From positions 620,001 through 684,000 of the forward strand of contig CAJJBJ010000002.1 in NCBI GenBank assembly GCA_905182455.1: DNA of 64,000 nucleotides, read 5' to 3'. How positions within the stretch are numbered: position 1 is the stretch's first letter; the number at the start of each line of letters is the position of its first letter. The notes under the pieces were generated by a model, which saw only the letters and a list, made by a program, of their open reading frames with translations, had not been told where the DNA came from and did not search any database. Made by a program: the position numbers and the translations under genes. Below, in pieces: positions 17,819 to 26,852 of this stretch. This DNA comes from an uncultured Planktomarina sp. (GTDB lineage Bacteria; Pseudomonadota; Alphaproteobacteria; Rhodobacterales; Rhodobacteraceae).

Positions 17819-17851
17819 ACGCCCTGCCAGAATTGGTGGGGCGTTTTTTTT
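17819..17851 (+). terminator. Rho-independent terminator after the Bax1-like gene
   Basis: Ten-base-pair stem ACGCCCTGCC / GGTGGGGCGT (two G-T pairs), six-base loop, then a run of eight T residues. Classic intrinsic terminator in the right place and direction. Confidence 0.9.
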
Positions 17852-17897
17852 GTCTGCCTGCACGATACATGCGGCCCCAGAGGCATGAGCCATAGAA

Positions 17898-17923
17898 AAA
17901 GGCCACGCAATTGCGTGGCCTTT
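17898..17923 (-). terminator. Rho-independent terminator after rpmG
   Basis: A perfect 26-base palindrome (AAAGGCCACGCAA and its complement) starts 22 bases beyond the rpmG stop codon on the minus strand and is followed by TTC after a TTTTT run. It can form a long hairpin and is the natural end of the rpmG transcript. Confidence 0.85.
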
Positions 17924-17945
17924 CAAAACAGAAGTTGGCGTTTGC

Positions 17946-18113
17946 CTACTTAATTTTGCCTTCTTTATATTCAACATGCTTACGTACAACCGGGTCATAT
18001 TTTCGTGTGACCATTTTCTCGGTCATGGTGCGTGCATTTTTCTTGGTCACGTAAAAGTGGCCGGTGCCCGCGCTGGAATTCAGGCGGATCTTGATTGTGG
18101 TTGGCTTCGCCAT
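17946..18113 (-). CDS. rpmG: 50S ribosomal protein L33
   Basis: 55-residue ribosomal protein of the large subunit, the exact normal length. [20 protein letters not shown] followed by [13 protein letters not shown] and a C-terminal [11 protein letters not shown] are diagnostic. It lacks the CxxC zinc pairs, so it is the zinc-independent form. ATG 18113 has AGGAG nine bases upstream; the longer open frame (12 codons) is not family-like. It has its own promoter candidate and terminator, so it is probably monocistronic. Confidence 0.97.
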   Translation of the reverse strand: MAKPTTIKIRLNSSAGTGHFYVTKKNARTMTEKMVTRKYDPVVRKHVEYKEGKIK

Positions 18114-18166
18114 GGTAATTCTCCTACGGGCGCAGCCTCTTGGCCGCATTTATCCTGATCTCCCGG

Positions 18167-18194
18167 CTTTTAACGCTCTGAACAGCGCTGTCAA
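18167..18194 (-). promoter_or_regulatory. Candidate sigma-70 promoter for rpmG
   Basis: On the minus strand TTGACA (18189-18194) is followed after 16 bases by TAAAAG (18167-18172), about 54 bases upstream of the rpmG start codon. The -35 box is a perfect consensus match; the -10 box is weak. No other good candidate lies between rnpB and rpmG. Confidence 0.45.
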
Positions 18195-18221
18195 CCGATT
18201 CACGCTGCCTAAGCGTGTCAA

Positions 18222-18598
18222 AAGTGCGCGGGGGGCCTATAAGCCGGATTTTGTCCAGAATAACGTAGTTTCCCACGCCACCTTGGGCAATCATTCATCT
18301 CGTGGGCCTGTTACCAGACCCCTCTAGCTGCCAACCCGAACCTGCGGGGCTGAAACGGCCCATATGCGGCTCCTATTTGGCATTGCTCCCGGTGGGGCTT
18401 GCCGTGCCACGGCTGTTGCCAGCCGCGCGGTGGGCTTTACCCCACCGTTTCACCATTACCTTGCATGCAAGGCTGTCTCTTCTCTGTGGCGCTGTCCCTG
18501 GGGTTGCCCCCGCCGGGCGTTACCCGGCACCGTTGTTTCAGGGAGTCCGGACTTTCCTCGAAGGTTGCCCCTCGCGATTGCCCAGCCCCCCGCGCAGG
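18222..18598 (-). ncRNA. rnpB: RNase P RNA (class A)
   Basis: RNA subunit of RNase P, which matures tRNA 5' ends. On the minus strand the RNA begins GCGCGGGGGGCTGGGC and soon has the universal GAGGAAAGTCCGGACTCC core (18542-18559), then the GGTGCCGGGTAACGCCCGG arm typical of alphaproteobacteria, CAGAGAAGAGACAG, and near the 3' end ACAAAATCCGGCTTATAGGCC. The first bases pair with the last (GCGCGGGGGGC with GCCCCCCGCGC), giving helix P1 and fixing both ends to within a few bases; about 377 nt, the usual size. It lies between the amidase gene and rpmG on the same strand. ORFs drawn across it are not real. Confidence 0.95.
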
Positions 18599-18627
18599 GT
18601 TGCTGTTAGGCGGCCAAGCCCCTGCGG

Positions 18628-19365
18628 TCAAGTCTCTGAGACGGCTGGGTAGGTTTGAGCCAAATCTGAGAGGAGCCGCATATCCTCATCCTCGAGCGGC
18701 CCTTGAGCCTGAGGGCGAAATCTCTGTCGGAAAGCCTCCAGAATCGCTGCCCGCCCCCCATCATCAACGCTGCCTGCTTCCGGTATAGCATAGCCAAACT
18801 GACGCGCGGCCTCCAAAAATGGAAAAATTTGCGCTTGGGGCTGTCCCCGAAATACCGCCACGCCTCCAGCTTCCAACGCCTGCCAGTCAAACAAACGCCC
18901 TGGATCTTGTTTGCGCGCGGGGGCCATATCCGAATGGCCAATCACCTTATCCGCTGAAATTCCCCAACGCTGCATCATCTCACGCAATAGCGATATCAGA
19001 GCCTGCATTTGAGCGGCCGGGAATATGTGATTGCCTGCATTGCACAGCTCCACACCAATTGACGCTGAATTAACGTCATCACAGCCGCCCCATGCCCCGA
19101 CTCCTGCATGCCAAGCCCGCTGTGCCTCCGCTACAAGCTGAGTCGTGGCGCCCTTCTGGTCTATTAGATAATGTGCCGAAACTTCATGCTGCGGGTCGCA
19201 CAGACGCTCCAGTGCCGCCTCAGGGCTTGCCATCGCGGTGTAATGCAGCACAATCATGCTGGGGCGCGTCACAGCGTGGCGTGGGCCAAAATTTGGCGAT
19301 GGGCGCCGGTCTATGGGGATATGGCTCAGTTTTGCACCGCAGCCCGGAAGGGCCGTGGATCCCAA
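18628..19365 (-). CDS. N-acetylmuramoyl-L-alanine amidase (AmiD/amidase_2 type)
   Basis: Peptidoglycan amidase that cuts between muramic acid and the stem peptide, used in wall recycling or remodelling. The zinc ligands are in VLHYTAM, GVELCNAGNH and GHSDMAPARKQDPG, spread as in the amidase_2 family; the protein lacks a signal peptide, so a cytoplasmic (AmpD-like) role is likely. The start is unclear: TTG 19365 is the first possible codon, but homologues begin nearer RRPSPNFGPRH, where a CTG at 19329 overlaps the stop of the upstream gene. No ATG precedes the conserved region. It ends 29 bases before the 5' end of rnpB. Confidence 0.85.
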   Translation of the reverse strand: MGSTALPGCGAKLSHIPIDRRPSPNFGPRHAVTRPSMIVLHYTAMASPEAALERLCDPQHEVSAHYLIDQKGATTQLVAEAQRAWHAGVGAWGGCDDVNSASIGVELCNAGNHIFPAAQMQALISLLREMMQRWGISADKVIGHSDMAPARKQDPGRLFDWQALEAGGVAVFRGQPQAQIFPFLEAARQFGYAIPEAGSVDDGGRAAILEAFRQRFRPQAQGPLEDEDMRLLSDLAQTYPAVSET

Positions 19366-19883
19366 CGGCAGGCGAAACCATCACCATCCGGATCGAGTCC
19401 AAGAATATCACGCTCGGGCCCGCCACGCGATAAAAACGCCTGTTGGGCCGCGTCGGTTGAGCTGTATTTTCCACAGCCACCAAAGCTCAGGGTTTTGAGT
19501 TCCGTGCCAAACCGACTATAAAGCTGCACGCCGACCGGATTTTTGGTGCGGATCGCATATTCCACCACATTCGGCAGGTTGTCGATCCGCATCGGCAAGG
19601 CCTGCACATCAATCACAATGTATTTGGCGCGATTGGTCCGCAATCCGCTCCGCATCACTTTCAACAGTTTGCTCAGTGGCAACCGCATCAAAATCTTGCT
19701 CGTTAGAAATCGTGCCAGTGCGTATATCAGATTGTCGCATCAACTTGCAGCTGCATCTGCGCCGTCTGCTGGAAGCGTCTCTACCTGAGGTGCGTTGTAG
19801 CCCGCAAGGGTCACATCATTGGGCATCGCGCGTTCGCAGGCCACCAACGTTAGCCCCATGGCTATCATCACAAAATACTTCAT
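19326..19883 (-). pseudogene. Excalibur-like lipoprotein gene with two frameshifts
   Basis: The first frame from ATG 19883 (GGGGAAG site) reads a lipoprotein signal ending LTLVAC, then stops at TGA. A second frame continues with ISNEQDFDAVATEQTVESDAER and a third with NRAKYIVIDVQALP through SRGGPERDILGLDPDGDGF to the stop at 19326. Together they spell a known Rhodobacterales secreted protein whose end has an excalibur-like DxDxDG calcium-binding motif. One missing base near 19755 and one extra base near 19635 would restore a 185-residue protein. Function unknown. The pair of compensating indels could be decay or sequence error. Confidence 0.68.
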
Positions 19884-20025
19884 CGGCTTCCCCGTTTTTG
19901 ACATCCCAGACGAAAAGGTCGGAACAGCTTCACATCACTTTATCACTTTTATGCCGCAAAATGCTACAAAATCTGTAATTTGAGAGCCAAACCGCCTCTA
20001 AAGCCACCACTGATTTGGTTTAGCA

Positions 20026-21483
20026 TTAAAGCCCATAGCTTTTTCCAAGGCGAAAGGCGGTGTTGAGCAAATCGCCCTCTTCCCAAGGTCGGCCAATCAA
20101 TTGCAGCCCCAAAGGCAAGCCTTTGGAATCAAGCCCAGCCGGCACAGATATGCCCGGAAGTCCCGCCAAATTAACTGTGACCGTGAACACATCAAACAAA
20201 TACATTTGCACCGGATCAGCATCCGCCATCTCACCTAAGCCAAAAGCGGCCGAGGGGGTGGACGGCGTCAAAATAGCGTCAACGCCAGAGGCAAAAGCAT
20301 CATCAAAGTCTTTCTTGATCAAGGCCCGGACACGGCGCGCACGGTTGTAATAGGCATCATAGAACCCAGCGGACAGAACATAGGTCCCCACCATCACCCG
20401 CCGTTGAACCTCAGCACCAAATCCTTCGGCACGCGTTTTTTCATACATCTCAGTGATACCATCGCCAGCCTCAAGCTTGGCGCGGTGGCCAAAGCGCACG
20501 CCATCATAGCGTGCAAGGTTGGACGAGGCTTCAGCTGGTGCAATCACGTAATAGGCCGGAAGGGCGTATTTGGTATGTGGCAGGCTAATGTCTCTCACAG
20601 TCGCACCGGCATCCCGCAGCATCGCCGTGCCTTCAGACCAAAGAGTTTCTAACGCGTCAGGCATGCCGTCAACCCGGTATTCCTTTGGAATACCTATGGT
20701 TTTACCACGAATATCACCCGTCAATGCCGCTTCAAAATTAGGCACGGGCAAGTTCATTGAGGTGCTGTCTTTGGGATCAAAGCCACACATGGCTTCAAGC
20801 ATAATCGCCGCATCCCGCACGTCTTTGGTGATCGGGCCGGCTTGATCCAAAGAGGACGCAAAAGCCACGATGCCCCAGCGCGAGCACCGACCATATGTGG
20901 GTTTAATGCCGGTAATGCCCGTAAAGGCTGCTGGCTGGCGGATGGAGCCGCCGGTATCGGTGCCCGTGGCCGCCAAACAAGTTTCAGCCGCAACCGCCGA
21001 CGCAGAGCCACCAGAGGATCCGCCCGGGGTCAACTCACGACCATCAACTTTCCAAGGGTTCACAGCATTGCCGTAGGTCGAAGTTTCATTTGACGAGCCC
21101 ATGGCAAATTCGTCCATGTTCAACTTGCCAACCATAACCGCACCAGCATCGAACAGCTTTTGCGATACGGTGGATTCATATTCAGGTTTGAACCCTTTCA
21201 AAATTGCCGAGGCCGCTTGAGTGGCCACGCCCTTGGTGCAAAACAAATCTTTCATGCCAATGGGAAGGCCACACATATCAGGTGCATCCCCAGCTTGCAG
21301 ACGCAGATCTGCTGCCACAGCTTGGGCGCGGGCAATGTCAGATGTGTCATGCACAAAAGCGTTCAAAGGCTTGGAGGCTTCAACGGCGGCCAATGAGGCC
21401 TCGGTCAGTTCAACCGCAGTGGTTTGTCCAGAGCGTAGCGCATCGCGCGCGCCGGCCAAAGTGAGCTTCATCAGATCAGACAT
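20026..21483 (-). CDS. gatA: Asp-tRNA(Asn)/Glu-tRNA(Gln) amidotransferase subunit A
   Basis: 485-residue amidase subunit of GatCAB. It releases ammonia from glutamine and, with GatB and GatC, converts mischarged Glu-tRNA(Gln) or Asp-tRNA(Asn). The amidase signature [23 protein letters not shown] and the catalytic Ser-cisSer-Lys elements ([15 protein letters not shown]) are intact. It starts one base inside the gatC stop (TAATG arrangement), so the two are coupled. gatB is not in the window, as is common in alphaproteobacteria. Confidence 0.97.
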   Translation of the reverse strand: MSDLMKLTLAGARDALRSGQTTAVELTEASLAAVEASKPLNAFVHDTSDIARAQAVAADLRLQAGDAPDMCGLPIGMKDLFCTKGVATQAASAILKGFKPEYESTVSQKLFDAGAVMVGKLNMDEFAMGSSNETSTYGNAVNPWKVDGRELTPGGSSGGSASAVAAETCLAATGTDTGGSIRQPAAFTGITGIKPTYGRCSRWGIVAFASSLDQAGPITKDVRDAAIMLEAMCGFDPKDSTSMNLPVPNFEAALTGDIRGKTIGIPKEYRVDGMPDALETLWSEGTAMLRDAGATVRDISLPHTKYALPAYYVIAPAEASSNLARYDGVRFGHRAKLEAGDGITEMYEKTRAEGFGAEVQRRVMVGTYVLSAGFYDAYYNRARRVRALIKKDFDDAFASGVDAILTPSTPSAAFGLGEMADADPVQMYLFDVFTVTVNLAGLPGISVPAGLDSKGLPLGLQLIGRPWEEGDLLNTAFRLGKSYGL

Positions 21484-21770
21484 TATTCAACCACCATTGG
21501 AACAGCAAAAAACCCTTCGCGTGAATCTGGCGCATTGGCGAGAACGGCAGCTTGTTGATTGCCGTCATTCACAACGTCTTCGCGCCGGAACAAGCGTTGT
21601 GGCGTGACAGAAGTCATCGGCTCAACACCCTCTACATCAACCTCATTCAACTGCTCAATAAAGCCCAAAATATTGGTAAATTCCTGCGCCAAAGCGGAAA
21701 GATCCGCCTCATCCACTTTGATCCGGGCTAGCTTGGCAACACGAGCGGCCGTTTGTGTGTCGATCGACAT
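21483..21770 (-). CDS. gatC: Asp-tRNA(Asn)/Glu-tRNA(Gln) amidotransferase subunit C
   Basis: 95-residue structural subunit that wraps around GatA and Gat[21 protein letters not shown], then [25 protein letters not shown], are characteristic. Normal length; overlaps gatA by one base and is the first gene of the pair. Confidence 0.95.
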   Translation of the reverse strand: MSIDTQTAARVAKLARIKVDEADLSALAQEFTNILGFIEQLNEVDVEGVEPMTSVTPQRLFRREDVVNDGNQQAAVLANAPDSREGFFAVPMVVE

Positions 21771-21851
21771 AGGTGATCCTTCACTTCTGCAGTTGATTTT
21801 TAAGCTTACTAACTTGGGATTTGCAGGTTGCCAAGGGCCCGAGCAGCAAGC

Positions 21852-22310
21852 TTAGTGTTTGGCACGCTGTTGGGCAAAAAAATCGACCAAAAGCGCGGCA
21901 CAGTCAGATTCAGAAATGCCCCCGATCACTTCGGGCCGGTGATGGCTTTGCGCATGGGAAAATACCCGCGAACCATGATCCGTACCGCCAGATTTAGGAT
22001 CCGCCGCCCCATAGATCACCCGTGCCACCCGCGCATGAGCCAAGGCACCCGCACACATTGCACACGGTTCAAGCGTGACATAAAGTGTACACCCCACCAA
22101 ACGGTCCTGCCCCAACGCGGCGGCGGCCTGTCTTATGGCCAGAATCTCGGCATGGGCGGTAGGATCACAATCGCGGCGCGTGCGGTTGCCAGCGGCGCCC
22201 AAAACTTGCCCGCCTGCATCCACAATAACGGCGCCCACCGGAACCTCCCCCGCCAAGGCGGCTTTTTGCGCCTCATTTAAGGCTAAATCCATCTGGCTGG
22301 TAAAACGCAT
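21852..22310 (-). CDS. tadA: tRNA adenosine(34) deaminase
   Basis: 152-residue zinc deaminase that makes inosine at the wobble position of tRNA-Arg(ACG). The catalytic HAEILAI and zinc ligands PCAMCAGALAHARV are present, as is the substrate-loop motif GNRTRRDCDPTAHAE. Normally essential. It is divergent from the rluB-like gene, with only 45 bases between the two start codons. Confidence 0.94.
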   Translation of the reverse strand: MRFTSQMDLALNEAQKAALAGEVPVGAVIVDAGGQVLGAAGNRTRRDCDPTAHAEILAIRQAAAALGQDRLVGCTLYVTLEPCAMCAGALAHARVARVIYGAADPKSGGTDHGSRVFSHAQSHHRPEVIGGISESDCAALLVDFFAQQRAKH

Positions 22311-22355
22311 TCATCCCCGCTTGGCTTTACATTAAACACAGTCTAAGTCCGACCC

Positions 22356-23138
22356 ATGGCAGATGAAACACCAAAGGGCGATCGGATCGCAAAAGTTTTG
22401 GCACGTGCAGGCGTGGCAAGTCGGCGCGACTCAGAGAAACTGGTCGAGGCAGGACGCGTAAAAGTGAACGGGAAGAAGATTTTTAGCCCGGCGCTTAACG
22501 TGCAACCCAGTGACAAAATTGAATTTGACGGCGAGCCAATTGAGCCACCGGATGAGCCGCGGCTATGGCTGTATCACAAGCCCATCGGCTTGGTGACCAG
22601 TGCGCGCGATGAAAAAGGTCGAGAGACTGTGTTTGACAGCCTACCGGAAACTTTACCGCGTGTGGTCTCGGTGGGGCGCCTGGACATGAGTTCCGAAGGC
22701 CTGCTGCTGCTGACCAATGATGGTGGTTTGAAGCGCACGCTTGAGCTGCCCAGCACAGGTTGGACCCGCCGCTACCGGGTGCGTATTAAAGGCTATCCCC
22801 GTGAAGGTGCTTTTGAGCCCCTGACCCAAGGCATCACAGTTGAAGGTGAACGCTTTCAGCCCATGACCGTCCAAATGGACCGCCAAACCGGCGCCAACTT
22901 CTGGCTAACCATCGGCTTGAAAGAAGGCAAAAACCGCGAAATTCGCCGCGCGATGGAGTTTCTTGGCTTCACCGTAAACCGCTTGATCCGTATTTCTTAT
23001 GGACCGTTCCAGCTGCGTGAATTAAAACCCGGTGAGGTTGAAGAAGTGAAACGGCGCGTGTTAGCCGATCAATTGGGTTGGTCCACCAAGCCCAAGGTTT
23101 TGCCCCGTAAAACCAAAACCTCAACACGCAACAAATAA
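22356..23138 (+). CDS. Pseudouridine synthase, RsuA/RluB family
   Basis: 260 residues. An N-terminal S4 RNA-binding domain (RIAKVLARAGVASRRDSEKLVEAGRV) is followed by the catalytic domain with VGRLDMSSEGLLLLTNDG, which carries the catalytic Asp, and EGKNREIRRAMEFLG. The form fits RluB (23S rRNA U2605) or RluE/RsuA; the basic C-terminal tail (LPRKTKTSTRNK) is typical of RluB-type proteins in alphaproteobacteria. Modification site not provable here. Confidence 0.9.
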   Translation: MADETPKGDRIAKVLARAGVASRRDSEKLVEAGRVKVNGKKIFSPALNVQPSDKIEFDGEPIEPPDEPRLWLYHKPIGLVTSARDEKGRETVFDSLPETLPRVVSVGRLDMSSEGLLLLTNDGGLKRTLELPSTGWTRRYRVRIKGYPREGAFEPLTQGITVEGERFQPMTVQMDRQTGANFWLTIGLKEGKNREIRRAMEFLGFTVNRLIRISYGPFQLRELKPGEVEEVKRRVLADQLGWSTKPKVLPRKTKTSTRNK

Positions 23139-23175
23139 GCAGTGAGGCGGTCAATCCACCTGCCTCTGGTAAAAC

Positions 23176-24243
23176 TTAGGTGCCAATGCCCGCTGGGTCG
23201 AAGGCGCTAGCTTTTACAATGGCAAAAACTCTTTGCCCCAAGACCAGCCCCATTTGCGCTGCTGAATATTGGGTGACTCGCGCCAAAAACAGAGTTCTAC
23301 CCACTTTAAATTGCACCATAACACCCGGGCCTTGGCCTTGATGAAGATCGCTTATAACGCCTTCAAGGATGTTGAGTGCCGAGAGGCCTTTTGGCATTTC
23401 ACTGGCCAAAACAATATCCTGAGCCGCGATGCGAATGCGAATTTTACGCCCCTCCGGCTGGGCCAATTCAGGTAAGATCAACTGCCCTCCGTCAAAGCCC
23501 ATGACCGCAAGCCCGGTGACAGGATCAGGCGACATCACCCGCCCCGCAACCACCGTACCTGCCGCACGCACACCTAAAAATGGCACGGCCGCCGGATCGG
23601 CAAGCACCTCAGTTGCAGGGCCCGACAAAACACTCCGCCCCGCATGCATCAACACGATATGATCAGCCAATCGTGCCATTTCAGCTGCATCATGGGTGAC
23701 ATAAAGTATTGGAATCTTAGTTTGATCGCGCAGCCGCTCAAGATAGGGGAATATGCGTTGCTTCAAACCATGATCAAGCGCAGACAATGGCTCATCCAAA
23801 CACAGGCACTTGGGCGCGCTTAACAAAGCTCGTCCCAACGCCACCCGCTGCGCTTCGCCCCCCGACAAAGCTGCGGGGTAGCGCTCTAATAAGGGGCGCA
23901 ATGCCAGTAAGTCGGTCACCTCATTAAAGCTTTGCCCCGCCCCAACGCGCCCCATCTTCTGGGCAAATTTGAGATTTGCCATCACCGTGAGATGCGGGAG
24001 TAGTCGTGGTTCCTGAAAAACATATCCAACCGCCCGATGATGCGGCGGCACCCCCGACATATCCGCCCCTTCAATGGAGACATGGCCCTGATCTATAGGC
24101 TCCAAGCCCGCAAAAGCGCGCAGCAGGGTTGTTTTTCCACTGCCCGAGGGGCCGAAGATCACTGTCACTCCCGCAGGAGCAGACAGTTGCGCATCAAGAT
24201 GAAAACCACCCCGCTTCAGTTGGATATCAAGTTTAACAGTCAT
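23176..24243 (-). CDS. modC: Molybdate ABC transporter ATP-binding protein
   Basis: 355-residue ATPase of the molybdate importer. Walker A GPSGSGKTTLL near residues 31-41, signature LSGGEAQRVALGRAL and Walker B CLCLDEPLSALD are intact. The C-terminal part (RIAAQDIVLASEMPKGLSALNIL) is a mop/TOBE domain, which binds molybdate and regulates the transporter. It overlaps modB by four bases and is the last gene of modABC. Confidence 0.93.
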   Translation of the reverse strand: MTVKLDIQLKRGGFHLDAQLSAPAGVTVIFGPSGSGKTTLLRAFAGLEPIDQGHVSIEGADMSGVPPHHRAVGYVFQEPRLLPHLTVMANLKFAQKMGRVGAGQSFNEVTDLLALRPLLERYPAALSGGEAQRVALGRALLSAPKCLCLDEPLSALDHGLKQRIFPYLERLRDQTKIPILYVTHDAAEMARLADHIVLMHAGRSVLSGPATEVLADPAAVPFLGVRAAGTVVAGRVMSPDPVTGLAVMGFDGGQLILPELAQPEGRKIRIRIAAQDIVLASEMPKGLSALNILEGVISDLHQGQGPGVMVQFKVGRTLFLARVTQYSAAQMGLVLGQRVFAIVKASAFDPAGIGT

Positions 24244-24926
24244 CGGCGCACCATCCTGCGAGCCAAAACCTCAGACAATAGGAGCGCACCAAAGGACAAC
24301 AAAATCGAAAAACCAATCATCCGCCCCACAGCGGCCTCCTGGCCGGGAACTTGTAATAAGGCGTAAATGGCAGAGGCGATGGTTTGCGTTTCACCAGGAA
24401 TATTGGACACAAATGTAATCGTCGCGCCAAATTCCCCCAAAGCCTTTGCAAAACCTACAACAGCCCCCGCCAAGATCCCCGGAAGGCTCAATGGTAAGGT
24501 CACAAAAACAAACACCTTCACCGATGACGCACCCAAAGTGCTGGCAGCTTCCTCCAGCTTGGGATCAACCGCCTCCAAGGCCAAGCGAATAGCTCGGACA
24601 ATCAAAGGGAAGGCCATCACAGCCGCCGCCAATGCAGCCCCTGCGGAGGTAAACGCCAATTGCAGCCCGAGGGCTTCCAGCGGTGGGCCGAAGATACCTC
24701 TGCGCCCAAAGGCCATTAGCAAAAGATATCCCGTCACCACTGGTGGCAAGACCAAGGGGAGATGCACCAGCGCGTTGAGCAGACCATGGCCCCAAAACCG
24801 ACGGCGAGCCAAAATATAGGCTACAGCAGTCGCAAAAGGTAGGCTCACAACGACCGACACCATTGCCACCCAAAGTGACAGCGTAAGAGCTTGAAATTCA
24901 ACCGGGCTGAGGCTGAGCCAACTCAT
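24240..24926 (-). CDS. modB: Molybdate ABC transporter permease
   Basis: 228-residue inner-membrane permease with about five membrane helices. The EAA loop that docks to ModC is visible as EEAASTLGASSVKVFVFVTLPLS, and AKALGEFGATITFVSNIPGETQT is the ModB signature. It overlaps modA and modC by four bases each (ATGA), so the three proteins are translationally coupled. Confidence 0.94.
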   Translation of the reverse strand: MSWLSLSPVEFQALTLSLWVAMVSVVVSLPFATAVAYILARRRFWGHGLLNALVHLPLVLPPVVTGYLLLMAFGRRGIFGPPLEALGLQLAFTSAGAALAAAVMAFPLIVRAIRLALEAVDPKLEEAASTLGASSVKVFVFVTLPLSLPGILAGAVVGFAKALGEFGATITFVSNIPGETQTIASAIYALLQVPGQEAAVGRMIGFSILLSFGALLLSEVLARRMVRR

Positions 24927-25699
24927 CGCACCAAAAGCCCGTATGTCGCAAACACAGCCTGAGCATGGGGCAATGATAGATAATCCAAAAACTCTGTCCC
25001 CCGTAGCGATATTGATGCGGCTTGATACGTCACCGGATCATGCAGCTGCGCTGGGATTTCAGCAACGGTAAACACTCCCGGCACGCTTTGCACATCGCTG
25101 GCATATAGAATGCCCAAGGCAACCTCTCCGCGCAAAACAGAGATTAAACTGCTGCGGGCATTGTCTTGCTGGGCCAAAAAGGGGGCTAAAACTGTCAAAA
25201 AATCCATATTGTCCAACGCCTGCGCTGCATATTGTCCGAGGGGAACCGAGGCAATCAACGGCACGGCCAACCGCCCGCCATCCAAACGCGTGAGAATGTC
25301 CGGCAGCTCCAGCTGCAAAGACTCAGATGAGGCAGAGGCAAACACCAAGCGATTAGATGCGATCACAGTCGCGGGATGCGCCAGCAAGCCGGCCTCATGC
25401 AGATATTGCATCCAGCCCGCATTGGCCGAGACATAAACATCCGCCGGAGCACCCTGCTCAATTTGCCGCGCCAACACGCTGGATGCGGCATAGGACAGTC
25501 GCGGGGTCTGCCCTGTTTGCGCTTCAAAATCCATCGCTATTTCATCAAGCGCAGGCTTTAAACTGGCGGCCGCAAAGACATCCAATGTCTGCGCCAGGCC
25601 CAGGCTTGCACTGGTCATCAAGCTGGCCATAGCAAGACCCATCGCAATAAACCGAATATTGCGCGTTACACTTCGAGAAATATTGATAAAATTCATCAC
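24923..25699 (-). CDS. modA: Molybdate ABC transporter substrate-binding protein
   Basis: 258-residue periplasmic receptor with a signal peptide of about 36 residues (ending SASLGLAQ). The conserved VFAAASLKPALDEIA and GAPADVYVSANAGWM segments form the oxyanion site of ModA. First gene of modABC. The start could be either of two adjacent ATGs at 25699 or 25696. No ModE-type palindrome is evident in the 76 bases between this gene and the divergent NUDIX gene. Molybdenum is needed for xanthine dehydrogenase in purine breakdown, which fits the purine genes in this window (inference). Confidence 0.92.
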   Translation of the reverse strand: MMNFINISRSVTRNIRFIAMGLAMASLMTSASLGLAQTLDVFAAASLKPALDEIAMDFEAQTGQTPRLSYAASSVLARQIEQGAPADVYVSANAGWMQYLHEAGLLAHPATVIASNRLVFASASSESLQLELPDILTRLDGGRLAVPLIASVPLGQYAAQALDNMDFLTVLAPFLAQQDNARSSLISVLRGEVALGILYASDVQSVPGVFTVAEIPAQLHDPVTYQAASISLRGTEFLDYLSLPHAQAVFATYGLLVR

Positions 25700-25775
25700 T
25701 CATTCAGCGCTTTTTTTGTATTTTTCTGTCACCTATGGTATCAGTAATGAACAACAATGAAAACAACGCCACACG

Positions 25776-26237
25776 ATGAGCATTCCAAAGCCAACTCAAC
25801 TCCCGCTTTCGATAGAACCGAAGCAAAAACGCCATGCTCGGTCCCAATTCGGGGCCTTGTGCTACCGTGTCAGTGACGGCAAAATTCAAATTCTGTTGAT
25901 CACCTCCCGCCGCACCAAGCGTTGGATCATCCCCAAGGGTTGGCCGGAAAACGATATGACGCCGGGTGAGAGTGCGGCCAATGAAGCGGTGGAAGAAGCC
26001 GGGGTATCGGGCAAGCTCAGGGAACGGCCCTTCGGAGTTTACTGCTACGAAAAAACCGTTGAGGATGGCGAGAACTATCCCTGTATTGTGACCGTATACG
26101 CTATAAAGGTGAAAACGATTCTGACGGATTACCCAGAGAAATCCGAGCGGCGGCGCAAATGGTTTAGCCGTAAGGACGCTGCAAAGCGGGTGTTTGAGCC
26201 AGATTTGGCGCGCTTGCTTAAATCTTTTGATCCATAG
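25776..26237 (+). CDS. NUDIX hydrolase
   Basis: 153 residues with a NUDIX domain of the diphosphoinositol/diadenosine polyphosphate type: FGALCYRVSDGKIQILLITSRRTKRWIIPKGWPE leads into the NUDIX box. In the box the usual RE..EE.G is read as NEAVEEAGV, so the first Arg is Asn here while the metal-binding glutamates are kept. Hydrolyses some nucleoside diphosphate linked to X; substrate unknown. Divergent from modA. Confidence 0.88.
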   Translation: MSIPKPTQLPLSIEPKQKRHARSQFGALCYRVSDGKIQILLITSRRTKRWIIPKGWPENDMTPGESAANEAVEEAGVSGKLRERPFGVYCYEKTVEDGENYPCIVTVYAIKVKTILTDYPEKSERRRKWFSRKDAAKRVFEPDLARLLKSFDP

Positions 26238-26343
26238 GGTTGATCCACAGATGCGCAGATACCGCCCACCCCAGCGTACAGACCCTTGATTTATGCCTGG
26301 CAATCACACTAAGACATTGTGAATGAACATAGGAGCATGCGGC

Positions 26344-26766
26344 ATGATCCGCTTTTCGTTAAAATGTAATAGAAACCATAGCTTTGAAAGCTGGTTTCAA
26401 TCCTCTGGGGCCTATGAAAAATTGGCGGCTGCAGGATTACTCAGTTGTGTCGAATGCGGCGATGGTCAGATCATGAAATCGCTGATGGCACCCAAAGTCA
26501 GCACTAGCAAGGCCAAAGCCGAAACCTCCCTAACCACCCCCATGAGCGACGCAGAAAAAGCGCTGGCCAAACTAAAAACAGAAATAGAAGCCAATTCTGA
26601 ATATGTGGGGATGAATTTCGCGATCGAAGCGCGCGCGATGCATGACGGCGAACAGCCAGCACGCTCGATCTATGGCGAGGCCAAGCCGGAGGAGGCAAAA
26701 GCCCTCATCGAAGACGGGATTCGCGTCGCTCCCCTGCCCTTCATGCCAACCCGGCAAATAAATTAA
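26344..26766 (+). CDS. DUF1178 family protein
   Basis: 140 residues. The N-terminus IRFSLKCNRNHSFESWFQSS and CVECGDGQIMKSLMAPKV form a small zinc-ribbon-like domain (two Cys pairs), followed by a charged helix and the conserved C-terminus ARSIYGEAKPEEAKALIEDG. This is the widespread alphaproteobacterial DUF1178 family of unknown function. I chose ATG 26344 because of AGGAG about ten bases upstream and family length. It lies between a NUDIX gene and lysC, a common order in Rhodobacterales. Confidence 0.88.
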   Translation: MIRFSLKCNRNHSFESWFQSSGAYEKLAAAGLLSCVECGDGQIMKSLMAPKVSTSKAKAETSLTTPMSDAEKALAKLKTEIEANSEYVGMNFAIEARAMHDGEQPARSIYGEAKPEEAKALIEDGIRVAPLPFMPTRQIN

Positions 26767-26852
26767 TTGCACGCGCTGCACCCCGCGCACCCTTGCTCTT
26801 GGCCACTCAACAGCCTAACAAATCGCCGAAACTGCAAAAAATTGGACATACC

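Noticed and set aside
17898-17923. 26-base perfect palindrome as a protein-binding operator
   Set aside because: Its place right after rpmG and the T-run on the minus strand fit a terminator better.
18302-18788. Plus- and minus-strand ORFs across 18300-18790
   Set aside because: They lie over the RNase P RNA and the amidase gene; the RNA core motif and P1 pairing explain the conservation.
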